A DNA stretch of 64,000 nt. Source: Paraburkholderia fungorum (lineage in GTDB: Bacteria; Pseudomonadota; Gammaproteobacteria; Burkholderiales; Burkholderiaceae). The position numbers and the translations under genes are program-made. The notes below the pieces were generated by a model, which was not told where the DNA came from, ran no database searches, and saw only the letters and a list, made by a program, of their open reading frames with translations. Where the stretch lies: NCBI RefSeq assembly GCF_003610895.1, contig NZ_MCAS01000023.1:124001-188000 (forward strand), written 5' to 3'. Shown piece after piece: positions 16,829-25,319 of this stretch; position 1 is the first letter of the stretch, and each line of letters starts with the position of its first letter.

Positions 16829-17551
16829 CAATCTCTAACCAATGCGTGAGCTGAACATTCGCGCCTCTTCGCGCAACGCGCGGCGGGAGACGGAGCGAAC
16901 AGAAATTAACGTCGTGCGAATCCGCGCCGCCTGCTATGGCGGATCTGGCGGAATCGGACGGCCCGGGAAGGTGTGACGAAAACAATCAATGTCTTGCGGG
17001 ACAGCGCAATCCATATCGCGAGCCTTAAGCCGATGGCGCCGCTCGATGAATTTTTTACTGTCCTGTAAGAAGGAAAGGCCGCTGATGGGGCGAATCGACC
17101 GCAACGATACGCATGACTATGTTTAAAAGAAGTAACGAGTCGTTACGTATGAATAATGGTGCAGTACTAATTGCATTGATCGCATCAAAATAACCGTATG
17201 AAGAGACTAGTCTTTATCCGCCATACAGAAGTGGGGTCGAAAAGATTTGCAACGGATGCCTAAATAGTCGAATCGGCGTCACCCGCGGGGAAATGGGCGG
17301 TAGCGCTCACTGCATAGCCGATTGCGCCTTGGGGATGGCGTAAAAGTGCTGGGCCTTCGGTGTAACGTTTCCTCGCGACAGTGGCTTCGCGGCGGACCTG
17401 TCGCTGTTTTTTCGAAAGACCCGGCGACATTCCGAAAAAGGGGCGCGCCAGATAAACGATGATGAGATGCCGATGTTTTTTAGGGCCGGTACTTGCTGGT
17501 AGGCATCTCCATCCGCTGCGCAAAAAGGGCGGTTATCCCGAGAGATAAATC
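16829..17551. promoter_or_regulatory. Divergent control region of the first hydrolase and first glycosyltransferase
   Basis: This 723-bp interval is clearly less GC-rich than the genes around it. It contains a perfect palindrome at 17132-17146 and a GGCGGTAGCG string at 17296-17305 resembling the core of an ops/JUMPstart element. Short open frames here have no family features. No gene is supported. Confidence 0.55.
17132..17146. promoter_or_regulatory. Perfect 15-bp palindrome, candidate operator
   Basis: GTAACGA-G-TCGTTAC is a perfect inverted repeat with a single central base, in the AT-rich part of the divergent region, about 300 bp from the hydrolase start and 405 bp from the glycosyltransferase start. 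Confidence 0.5.
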
Positions 17552-18637
17552 GTGAGAATTCTTCAGTTGGTTCACGCACCGCGACTTTCCGGGGCAGAGG
17601 TGCTGGTAAAGGGGCTCGCGATTCATCATCAGCGCGGCGGCCATGAGGTGTGCATCGCATCGCTGCTTCCCCAGCAGGACGATTTCGTCGACATTCGCGC
17701 GGAACTCGAGGCCGCTGGCGTTACCTGCCTGTTTCCGAGCGTCCACCACGGCCGGGTGGGCAAACTGCTGCATCTGTATCGCACGGTGCGTCAGTTTCGC
17801 CCCGATTTCATCGTGGCTCATGCCACGCTCGCCGCACTCTATGTGCGCCTTCTGCCCGTGCATACGCCGATCGTCTGGGTGATGCATTCCGGCGTCAACG
17901 ACTTCGAGAACAGCGCGCTCAAGCAGGCCGAGCGCCTGTTGTCACGGCGGGCCAGAGCGATCATCGGCGTGTCGCAGAAAAATATCGACGACTACCTGAG
18001 AGAAATCGGCAAACATCCGGCGATGGTCGTGATCCCGAACGGCGTGGATGCGTCGCTATTCGCGCAGGACAGCGGCGCGGCGGCACCGGATGCTGCCGTG
18101 CCCGCGAAGCAGATCGTTCAGCTAGGCCGCTATATAGAAGGCAAGAGTCAGTTGCATACGATTCGCGCGTTCGAGCGTGTCGTACAGAGCGAACCCGAGG
18201 CGCGGCTGCTGTTGTGTGGTGTCGTTGAAGACGTCGCTTATCACGAGGCGGTGCTGTCGCTCGTTCATCAACTCGGTCTGGACAGTCGCGTGACGGTATG
18301 CGGGCCGCGCTCGGATGTGGCCGCGATCCTGCGCTCCTCGCGTGTTTTCGCCATGCCTTCGCAATTCGAAGCGCAGAGTATCGGTTTTCTGGAGGCGCTT
18401 GCTTCCGGCATTCCTGTCGTGGCGAGCCGGATTCCGTCGTTCGTCTTTGCGAGTGGCTTTGCCGGCGTCAATCTTGTCGATACGGCCGATCCTGAGGCCT
18501 ACGGCCGCGCCCTGCTCAAGGCGCTCGACACGCCGCGTGCAAGCCGGCAACTGGCGGGATACACGTTGCATGACACGGCGGACCGCTACATGAAGGTCGC
18601 GCGGCAGTTCGTCCAACCGATGCAGATATCGGCCTGA
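17552..18637 (+). CDS. GT4-family glycosyltransferase (paralogue A)
   Basis: 361 residues, starting at GTG. The N-terminal Rossmann domain opens MRILQLVHAPRLSGAEVLVK, with the glycine-poor GAEV variant of the GT4 donor loop. The C-terminal domain has QLGRYIEGKSQLHTI, the VTVCGPRSDV strand and the EX7E-like SQFEAQSIGFLEALASGIP, which binds the nucleotide sugar. It is closely related to the gene at 48090, sharing APRLSGAEVL-K-LAI, VMHS--NDFE and VGVSQ. It is flanked by divergent and convergent secreted-enzyme genes rather than other transferases. Probably adds one sugar to the lipid-linked EPS repeat on the cytosolic face. Confidence 0.88.
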   Translation: MRILQLVHAPRLSGAEVLVKGLAIHHQRGGHEVCIASLLPQQDDFVDIRAELEAAGVTCLFPSVHHGRVGKLLHLYRTVRQFRPDFIVAHATLAALYVRLLPVHTPIVWVMHSGVNDFENSALKQAERLLSRRARAIIGVSQKNIDDYLREIGKHPAMVVIPNGVDASLFAQDSGAAAPDAAVPAKQIVQLGRYIEGKSQLHTIRAFERVVQSEPEARLLLCGVVEDVAYHEAVLSLVHQLGLDSRVTVCGPRSDVAAILRSSRVFAMPSQFEAQSIGFLEALASGIPVVASRIPSFVFASGFAGVNLVDTADPEAYGRALLKALDTPRASRQLAGYTLHDTADRYMKVARQFVQPMQISA

Positions 18638-18698
18638 AGGGTGCGGGATCGACCGGCGCGCGTTGCCGGGCTCATTGCGACGCCCATTACTGCGTCCA

Positions 18699-21089
18699 TT
18701 ACTGCGCCAGGCGGTCGATCCGCACCGTCTCCGAAAACAGCCCCGGCAGTTCGCCGAGATCCTGGGCCGCGCCCAGGGCGAAACCGTCGCCTACCGGATA
18801 GCGCGTCAACGCCGGTGCGCCGCCGGTGAAATAGAAATCGCCGAGTATCGCGTCGGTTCTTCGGTAAAGCACGAGCGCCGCATTGTGCTTGTCACGCACG
18901 AACATCGGAAAGACATCCGACCACGACATGCCACGCAAGGTCGCCGCCTGGACAGGGACGCTCTTCGCGTCCGCCGTATCGAGCGTGGCAATGTCGATGA
19001 CCGCATCTTCGTTTGTTCCGTCGAAATGCGGTGTCGAAAGAATCAGGGTATTGCTCGCGTTGCCGTACACGGCCCCGAGCGTCACCTTGACGAAATCGGG
19101 CTGGAAATTCGCCGGCAATAGTCTGCGTTCGCCAACGGTCATATGGCCGCCCTCGTTGGCGATCTGCGTGAGGGCGAGTCGGCCGCTCGCCTGCCCGAGC
19201 GCGACCAGCGACGCGCGTGATCCTGGGACCAGGACCGGCAGAAGATTGACGTTTTGCGGCAGGGTTTTCGCCTGCGCCATGAGCGTTGGCGTCGCGCCCC
19301 CGGCGCCCGTGGAAGACGCAAGCCAGAGGTCGAGTCCGCTATCGGTTCGCTTTTGCGCGATCAGCACGCCGGCACGTCCGGTTCCGTTGAAATCCGCAGC
19401 CACATATTGCTGCGTCAGCTCAGGCCGGAACGCACTGCTGGTCTGGAGCCACAGACGTGGCGCCTCGAAGCGCCCGCCTGTACTGCGCAGCAGCCAGAAC
19501 GCGGTGCCGCCCTGGCGCGCGGTAATGACCATCAGGTCAGCCTTGCCGTTGCCGTCGAAATCGCCGAGCAGAAAGCGTGCGCTGTCGAAGCACAGTGTGT
19601 CGCTCGTGCAACTCGGCGCGGTGGCGCGAGGATCGAACGGCACCGTGCTGGCGTACCAAAGCGCGGGAGGCGACGCTTTCGCGAGCGACGCCGCATAGAC
19701 GTTGAATCCGGGCCCGTCGTGCTGCCGCTGCACATAGACCGCGGATGCCTCGCCGGTGCCGGCGATATCGCCGACCATTGCGGTGGAAAGCCGTAAATCG
19801 GTTGCCTGGGTGTGTTGCGTGGTGGCCCAACGGTAGCGCGTGGTGAGGGCGGTGCAGCCGCGCATGGTGAGCTTGCCGTCGTTTTCGCCGAGACAGTGCC
19901 GCAGCGGCGTATAGATGAGGCCGAAATCCCAGGGCGTCCAGCGCTGCGCCATGTCCCATTGATCGCAGGCTTCGGAGATCAGATAGCCGTCGCGTTCGGC
20001 GATGCATTGCGATGTCGCGACGCTGGCGAGCGCGGCGTTCTGCGCATTGCCCGGATAGACGGTGAGTGGATCCCAGCGCCATTGCTGCGTGACTGAGCCC
20101 GTGCACGCGGCAAGTGTCGGCGCTTCTCCACTACCCGCGGAAGTCAGACAGCGGTTCGTTGCCGCATTGAAGAGTTGCAGCGGACCTGACTGGAAATCCG
20201 CTACGCGGTGGTCGCTGCGATCGGCGAAAGCATAGCGGCGCGCGACCCAATTGCCGTCCCACTGAAACTCGCCGAATACATGTGACGACTCGTTGCCGTC
20301 GATAGAAAAATAGCTGGCGACAATATCGCGCTTGCGTTGCACTTCAGCGGCCGGAACGTTGGCGGGCCAGTCGCCAGTCGGATAGGTGACGTGGTACACG
20401 ATCGGCACGCTTTTGCCCAGCGTCTGGGCGACGTGACGTGTAATGCGCGCGGCGTAGATGTGATCGGGATGCTCCAGAAACGGCACGGTGTCCGGATTGA
20501 GCGTGTAGATCTGCGTTGCCCCGGCAAGAATCGCTTTCAGCGTGGCCGACAACGAGGCCCGGTCGTATTGCACACGCACGGAACCGTCGGCGTTCATCGG
20601 GTAGGTGGAGACGGTAGCGCGCTGTTCCCACAAGAGGCCGAGCGGCACGCGTCCGCCACGTACCGCTCCGCCGGGCATCCGGAGTTCGAGCAGACGAACC
20701 TGCGGCTTCGCCTTCAGCACCATCTGATGCACGAGCTTGCCGGCAATCGGAATATTGGTTTCGATCCATTCGTCAGGGACCCCGGCCATGCGCGCATAAG
20801 CGAGCCGGGAAGCCCGCTCGCGGGTCTGCACGTATGCGAAATTCGCGCCATTGGCGCCGCCGATCAGATGCACCGTGGTGATACACCAGCCGGCGTCGAG
20901 CCGTTCGCTGATCGCGGGGTCGACGAAGAGCAGATCGTCATCGAGGTGGGCGACGACGGTGACCAGCGTGCCGGCGCTGCAATCAGCCGCGCGCGCCGGG
21001 ACTGGAAAGAGAACGAAGAAGAGTAGCGCGAGGAAAGCAAGGGATGCAGCGGATGAATCGCGAACGAACCTGGTTGCCGATGATCGCAT
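18699..21089 (-). CDS. Secreted PIG-L deacetylase with ricin-type lectin and FG-GAP repeats
   Basis: About 796 residues from the ATG at 21089; an in-frame ATG at 21122 would add 11 residues before the signal peptide. After the signal (…FPVPARA) comes a PIG-L/LmbE domain. It carries the zinc motif AHLDDD (H48, D50, D51) and a second metal motif HPDH (H207-H210). A ricin-B beta-trefoil follows at about 305-430, with QxW-type repeats TQQWRWDP and AQRWTPWD. The rest is FG-GAP/VCBS blades such as GDFDGNGKADLMV. PIG-L enzymes remove N-acetyl groups from GlcNAc-type sugars. Lectin and FG-GAP parts suggest it works bound to a surface glycan, probably this locus's polysaccharide. The AHPDD proline is replaced by Leu. 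Confidence 0.85.
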   Translation of the reverse strand: MRSSATRFVRDSSAASLAFLALLFFVLFPVPARAADCSAGTLVTVVAHLDDDLLFVDPAISERLDAGWCITTVHLIGGANGANFAYVQTRERASRLAYARMAGVPDEWIETNIPIAGKLVHQMVLKAKPQVRLLELRMPGGAVRGGRVPLGLLWEQRATVSTYPMNADGSVRVQYDRASLSATLKAILAGATQIYTLNPDTVPFLEHPDHIYAARITRHVAQTLGKSVPIVYHVTYPTGDWPANVPAAEVQRKRDIVASYFSIDGNESSHVFGEFQWDGNWVARRYAFADRSDHRVADFQSGPLQLFNAATNRCLTSAGSGEAPTLAACTGSVTQQWRWDPLTVYPGNAQNAALASVATSQCIAERDGYLISEACDQWDMAQRWTPWDFGLIYTPLRHCLGENDGKLTMRGCTALTTRYRWATTQHTQATDLRLSTAMVGDIAGTGEASAVYVQRQHDGPGFNVYAASLAKASPPALWYASTVPFDPRATAPSCTSDTLCFDSARFLLGDFDGNGKADLMVITARQGGTAFWLLRSTGGRFEAPRLWLQTSSAFRPELTQQYVAADFNGTGRAGVLIAQKRTDSGLDLWLASSTGAGGATPTLMAQAKTLPQNVNLLPVLVPGSRASLVALGQASGRLALTQIANEGGHMTVGERRLLPANFQPDFVKVTLGAVYGNASNTLILSTPHFDGTNEDAVIDIATLDTADAKSVPVQAATLRGMSWSDVFPMFVRDKHNAALVLYRRTDAILGDFYFTGGAPALTRYPVGDGFALGAAQDLGELPGLFSETVRIDRLAQ

Positions 21090-21235
21090 GTTGATTCGAG
21101 CTTTGACGGTGAGCTCGATCATACTGTATCGGCATGAGCCGCCACGTTGGCGAACTCACAGTTGGCATTACTTTTGCCCGCCGGCAATGAGGCACGCCGG
21201 CGGCAGGGCCGTAGGCGCTAGCGGTAAGCTCGCCG

Positions 21236-21688
21236 TTAGCGGAAATACGCCTTGGTGTTTTCGTGAACATCGGCGCGCGCGAGCAACGCCGCGGGCGCAA
21301 GCCAGAGATATTCGCTGTGCTGGTCGAGCCGGCCGACCGAGACCGTGCTGGTGAGCTGCAGCGCGTAGGCGAGCACGATGTAGTGCGTCGACACGTCGGG
21401 CTCGGCGGCAAAGTTGTCCGGATAGTGGTGCTCGAAAATGCCTTCGAAGCGTGCAGTCGAGCGCGCCATCCGGGCGATGCCCAACTCGGCCTCGGCGATG
21501 CGTGCGAACGCGGCGTCGAGTGTTTCGTCTTTATGGATGCGCCCGCCGGGCACGAACCAGGTGTTGCGTGCAGGGCGATTGCGCCGATGGCCGATCAACA
21601 CGCGGTTTTCGGCGTCGCTCACGATCAGATCGATCGCGACCAGCGGCGTCAGACGCACCACGTCGAGGAAATCGAGCTCGGTCAGCAT
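21236..21688 (-). CDS. gmm: GDP-mannose mannosyl hydrolase (Nudix family)
   Basis: 150 residues, the usual length of Gmm/WcaH. The Nudix region reads WFVPGGRIHKDETLDAAFA then RIAEAELGI. The glutamate pattern is altered from the canonical Nudix box exactly as in GDP-mannose hydrolases, which cleave at carbon and release mannose and GDP. The opening LTPLVAIDLIVSDAENRVLI and NRPARNTWFVPGG are family hallmarks. In colanic-acid clusters this enzyme sits with gmd and fcl and tunes the GDP-mannose/GDP-fucose pool. The same role fits here with manC, gmd and fcl 5-13 kb away. Confidence 0.9.
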   Translation of the reverse strand: MLTELDFLDVVRLTPLVAIDLIVSDAENRVLIGHRRNRPARNTWFVPGGRIHKDETLDAAFARIAEAELGIARMARSTARFEGIFEHHYPDNFAAEPDVSTHYIVLAYALQLTSTVSVGRLDQHSEYLWLAPAALLARADVHENTKAYFR

Positions 21689-21760
21689 GTGCTCTCCTGA
21701 AGGGGGCGCCGGTAGGGCGCTGTTTGAGTGCGGGGTGATCGCGAGGCGATCCTGAAGACA

Positions 21761-21910
21761 TTAGCCGTCGTGACGATGCTCATCGTGTTCGGTGAGACGG
21801 TTTGAGACACCCGCCAGCAGCAACGCGACCAGAAGCGCACCGATCGTGGCGAAGAGAAACGCCCCGGCCATCGCGGCTAGCACCAGCATTGTCCATGCGA
21901 GCCCGCTCAT
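21761..21910 (-). CDS. Small membrane protein (49 aa)
   Basis: The frame begins MSGLAWTMLVLAAMAGAF at 21910 and ends at a TAA at 21761. It encodes one long or two short hydrophobic segments (residues about 5-35) and a charged, His/Asp/Glu-rich tail (NRLTEHDEHRHDG). GGAG lies about 10 nt upstream. The hydrophobic-then-charged layout and intact frame support a real small protein, but I know no family. It sits just upstream of gmm on the same strand. Confidence 0.5.
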   Translation of the reverse strand: MSGLAWTMLVLAAMAGAFLFATIGALLVALLLAGVSNRLTEHDEHRHDG

Positions 21911-22104
21911 CTCCCGGCTCCAGCGCGTTGATAGGCATGCGAACTAACACCCGGCTGGATTCTACGTGTGCGGAAAGCGCGCTGCACTGTCACTTCACGC
22001 CGAAGTATCGGTGCATCGCGACAGCGAGCCATGTCGATCGAAGCTTGTGCGCTGGTCATGCCATGCAATCAGCGGGTAACAGGCGCGCTTTGCACGGGAA
22101 CTTT

Positions 22105-22147
22105 GTATGGGATCGGAGTAAGCGCTAAAGCGCTAACTCCGGTCGAC
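22105..22147. repeat. 43-bp palindromic repeat, copy 1
   Basis: It begins GTATGGGATCGGAGTAAGCG. The stem is CGGAGT-A-AGCGCT / AGCGCT-A-ACTCCG with a two-base loop, ending GGTCGAC. Copy 2 starts exactly 49 bp downstream. Confidence 0.9.
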
Positions 22148-22153
22148 TACTCT

Positions 22154-22196
22154 GTATGGGACCTGAGTAAGCGCTGAAGCGCTAACTCAGGTCGAC
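22154..22196. repeat. 43-bp palindromic repeat, copy 2
   Basis: It begins GTATGGGACCTGAGTAAGCG, with stem CCTGAGT-AAGCGCT / AGCGCTA-ACTCAGG. Where it differs from copy 1 in the stem, both strands changed together so pairing is kept. It ends 3 bp from the stop codon of the hydrolase gene at 22200. Confidence 0.9.
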
Positions 22197-22199
22197 AAG

Positions 22200-24500
22200 C
22201 TAGCGGGCCACGTAACCCTCCGGCGTCATGACCGCGTCCTTGAACACGGCGGCGTTGGCGGAGACCACATAGATAGGCGTTGGCGACAGCTTGAGACCCG
22301 CGACGCCGTCGCGATACGGCAAGCTCGATGCGTTGCCCATCATGTCGAACACCGTCACTTCACCAGATGTGCCGGGCGCATCGACCCGCAAACGATAATC
22401 CGCACTCTGGCTCGAGTTGAAACCGGTTTTAGCGTTCCATGCGTCGTTGTCATGCGTCCAGAGCGCGGTCACGATCTTGCCGCCGCCGAGCCGGCGGAAT
22501 GCGTACGCGTAAACCCCTTTCGGCAAGCCCTTGAGCGGCCCGAGCGTATCCGTGCCGTCAATGATCCGCGTCATCGCCGCCACCGCGAGCGCGGCAGGTT
22601 TCGGGCTGATACGAACGGGGCCGTAGGCGCCATCCGGATGATCGAGTTCGAAGAAAATCCCGTAGCCAGGCGCGGCGTCCGGCATGTCCGCGAGGTAGAA
22701 CACATAGCTCATATCCGCACCCTCGCCCAGCAGGATGAGATGCGTGCGCGCCACAACCGCGGCTTGCGCATAGAGCACGTTTGGGCCCGGGTAGTGCTTG
22801 CCGTACGCCTCACCGATGTCGTAGCTGATACCGGTTTCGGTGACGAACAGCGGAGCGCCCGGTTTCAGATACTGACTCATCTCATGACGCAGCGCCCGCA
22901 TCGCGGCGGGCAACGCGCCCTGCACGGTGCCGCGATTGCCTGGGTCGGCAACGCGTTCGGGCGGATGCGACGGTGTCGTGCCGATGTCGTAGTAGCCGTG
23001 AATGGTCATGCCGTCCATATAACGGCCTATGCCGAGCGGACCGAGACGACGCATCCACTCGACATTGGCCTGCACCGAAGCGTATGTCAGACCCATCACG
23101 ACGGCGTGAGGGTCTGTCTGATGAATGCCCTCCCACACGGCCTTATACATCGCGACGAAGTTTGCGTCGGTGTCGCGCCAGGGCAGGCCGCCGTCGGCGT
23201 CCGGCTCCCATGTGACCTGATAGTAGTTGTCGCGTTGCTGAGGGAAGTACGTGATGCGCGTGCGGTTGGATTCGGCGCCGACCTTTGCCATGTAGTCCTT
23301 CATTTGTGCAAGCGAAGTCGGCGCGTAGCTATGTGTCTCCTTGCTGGTTGGGCTGGCCCATTGAGGAATCCCGTCCAGCTGGATCAGGCGCATGATGTCG
23401 CCGCGCCGGAAATAGGGGACCAGCTGCTTGCTCGCGGGGTCGAACGCGCCTGCGCTTTTCGGCTCTTCGGTGTACCAGTTGCGGTTGTCGTTGGCCCACG
23501 AAAGGCCGAGCGCCGTATAGACCGGCCGGTAGCCGTCGCCATCGCAGCAGTGCTGTCCGGGCGCGAGGTAGGCGGTGCCCTGTCCGCCGAAGCGATGCAG
23601 GTCCTCGTAGGGAAAGCGCACTGCGGGCAACGCAGTGGCGGTGTCGGGCAGCACGCCGAAGGTGGCGATGCCCGCAGGACGTGTGCCACGCGATTCGAGC
23701 TGGCCATGTGCGCGTTCCAGCGAAGCCGAGACGGCGAAGTAGCCGGCAATACTCGACGCGCAACTGAGGGTCGATAACGTGGCGCCCGCCGCAACGGGGA
23801 AGCGGCCGCTGGCGCGCACGGTATTCCAGCTGTCGCGGATTTGCCAGTTGAGCGTGTCGTTTTGCGCCGGGCGTGTTGTGAAGACGAGCGCGAACGGTTT
23901 GTCTATTGCGAACAGGCGCGTGCCGTCGCCTGGCGTGTCCGCTTCCAGCAAGTCGCCGTTTGCCGCCGCGCGTACTTGCGAGGAAGGCGCAGCGCAGCGC
24001 AGGCCTTGTCCCGGCGGCGCCTTCAATGCGGTGGGTGCGGTGGCCGCCGGGTCCGGCACGGTGCTGCCGCTTGCGGAGCTTGCTGCGGCGTTTTTTGCTG
24101 TTGTGCTCGAATTGGCGCTAGCAGCCGTGAGCGCTACCGCACAGCGTTTCTCCGCCCCCGGTGCCGGATCGCCGAACACACCGTTATTGCAATCGGCGCT
24201 GTTCGAGAACGTCTTGATGACATGCTGTTCGACGGTGCCGTACAGCACCTCACGCGTGCCGCTGAACCGGCAAGTGCCGTATTCCGCCGCGCAGAGTGCC
24301 CACTTTCTGCCGTCGATGCTAACTTCCGTGTTGCTTGCGTTGTCAGGACCGGTTGAAGCCCCCGCCGCACGACACGCTGAGGCGACACCGCCCAGCAGGA
24401 TAAACGCCGCCGCAGAGGCGGCAATGCGCAACGCCAATCCGTGGGTGACACCGCCTCTCGCGAGTGAGCGCAGCGCCTGATATTCGCGTACATTCGACAT
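22200..24500 (-). CDS. Secreted glycoside hydrolase, clan GH-A-like, with Cys-rich N-terminal module (paralogue 2)
   Basis: 766 residues from ATG 24500 (GGGGAAC just upstream). A signal-like segment (about 22-43) precedes a 60-residue module (about 60-122) with four cysteines (C70, C77, C104, C120) and the pattern WALCAAEYGTCRFSGTREV, then VFGDPAPG. An Ala/Ser/Thr linker, a beta domain and a TIM-barrel-like domain follow. TWEPD near residue 425 and FVTETGISYD near 548 are the probable catalytic glutamates. It is homologous over most of its length to the protein at 14876, but has the extra module and no clear lipobox. It was probably exported to act on the EPS, the module perhaps binding carbohydrate. 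Confidence 0.78.
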   Translation of the reverse strand: MSNVREYQALRSLARGGVTHGLALRIAASAAAFILLGGVASACRAAGASTGPDNASNTEVSIDGRKWALCAAEYGTCRFSGTREVLYGTVEQHVIKTFSNSADCNNGVFGDPAPGAEKRCAVALTAASANSSTTAKNAAASSASGSTVPDPAATAPTALKAPPGQGLRCAAPSSQVRAAANGDLLEADTPGDGTRLFAIDKPFALVFTTRPAQNDTLNWQIRDSWNTVRASGRFPVAAGATLSTLSCASSIAGYFAVSASLERAHGQLESRGTRPAGIATFGVLPDTATALPAVRFPYEDLHRFGGQGTAYLAPGQHCCDGDGYRPVYTALGLSWANDNRNWYTEEPKSAGAFDPASKQLVPYFRRGDIMRLIQLDGIPQWASPTSKETHSYAPTSLAQMKDYMAKVGAESNRTRITYFPQQRDNYYQVTWEPDADGGLPWRDTDANFVAMYKAVWEGIHQTDPHAVVMGLTYASVQANVEWMRRLGPLGIGRYMDGMTIHGYYDIGTTPSHPPERVADPGNRGTVQGALPAAMRALRHEMSQYLKPGAPLFVTETGISYDIGEAYGKHYPGPNVLYAQAAVVARTHLILLGEGADMSYVFYLADMPDAAPGYGIFFELDHPDGAYGPVRISPKPAALAVAAMTRIIDGTDTLGPLKGLPKGVYAYAFRRLGGGKIVTALWTHDNDAWNAKTGFNSSQSADYRLRVDAPGTSGEVTVFDMMGNASSLPYRDGVAGLKLSPTPIYVVSANAAVFKDAVMTPEGYVAR

Positions 24501-24733
24501 GTGTTCCCCGTGTGATTCGACGTATCTGTTCCGGCGAGTTCCTATGATGGAACGTCGCCGGATTGCTAGTTCACCAGGTCAGACCCGCCTAAGGCTACCT
24601 CGTGACGCGACCTGTTGCGCAAACCGCATAGACTATTTCCGCAACTCGATGGCGGAAATCAACCGCCTCTCATCCGACAGAATCCGCCATTGGCCCGTCT
24701 ATTGCCGGGCGGTCTAAAGTTGTCTTATTGTTG

Positions 24734-24751
24734 TGTTTCACGTTTGAAACA
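24734..24751. promoter_or_regulatory. Inverted repeat TGTTTCA-N4-TGAAACA
   Basis: A perfect 7-bp dyad with a 4-bp spacer in AT-rich sequence, 234 bp upstream of the second hydrolase gene. The size suits a dimeric regulator. Confidence 0.5.
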
Positions 24752-25123
24752 TTAATCGTTCCGTTTATATTCTCCTGATCCAATAACAACCAATTAAATA
24801 ATTTTGTCTCGGGAAAATTGTTTATATTGAACACTGCTTTTCATGTCTCTGCCGACCGAAAATATCGTCAGAAGAAAGCCCCTCGGGCATCTGGTAAGAG
24901 CAATGACTGGTGCATGCAAGGCGGCTACGCTCATTCTGGCGGTGTGATGGAAAGAAGTCACTTCAAATCTGCAGAATGGCGGGCGGATCAGATTACAACT
25001 CGAACATTTCGAGTAGCGACTGTATGTGTGACAACGCACAAAAATTCGCGCCAATCGGCATTATGATTCGCAGGTCGTAAATGCATTCATATGCAGAATC
25101 GGTATTTAATTCATTGAAAAACA

Positions 25124-25156
25124 GCCAGTGGCGCGATTGTTCCGAAAATCACTGGC
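25124..25156. promoter_or_regulatory. Inverted repeat GCCAGTG-N19-CACTGGC
   Basis: A perfect 7-bp dyad with a 19-bp spacer, about 165 bp upstream of the regulator start. Confidence 0.4.
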
Positions 25157-25232
25157 CGGCCACCATATCCAAACGCCAACATGTCTGCAGTTTCGGTCAT
25201 GGCGGCTAAATGCTTGATTGCGGATGGCTATG

Positions 25233-25267
25233 ATGCACTGCACAGAGCATGCCTTTGAGCAGTGCAT
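25233..25267. promoter_or_regulatory. Inverted repeat ATGCACTGC-N17-GCAGTGCAT
   Basis: A perfect 9-bp dyad with a 17-bp spacer, ending 52 bp before the regulator's start codon. It could be an operator or, if transcribed, a leader hairpin. Confidence 0.55.
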
Positions 25268-25319
25268 TCAAGGTTGAAAAGTAAATCCAGTAGATCCGTT
25301 TTCTGGTGAGAGGATGACT

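Larger units (their letters stand above)
24501..25319. promoter_or_regulatory. AT-rich divergent control region ahead of the EPS regulator
   Basis: This 819-bp interval between the second hydrolase and the regulator gene is among the most AT-rich parts of the window. It contains three separate inverted repeats (24734-24751, 25124-25156, 25233-25267). An 82-codon frame near 24818 has no ribosome site or family features and was not called. Promoters for both directions are expected here. Confidence 0.6.

Noticed and set aside
22105..22196. CRISPR array
   Set aside because: Only two palindromic units with a 6-bp gap, no variable spacers and no cas genes.
24818..25066. 82-codon plus and overlapping 86-codon minus frames in the regulator's upstream region
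   Set aside because: No ribosome site, no family features, AT-rich promoter-like sequence.
25128..25142. Sigma-54 promoter upstream of the EPS regulator
   Set aside because: The GG element is present but the GC element is CC at the required spacing.
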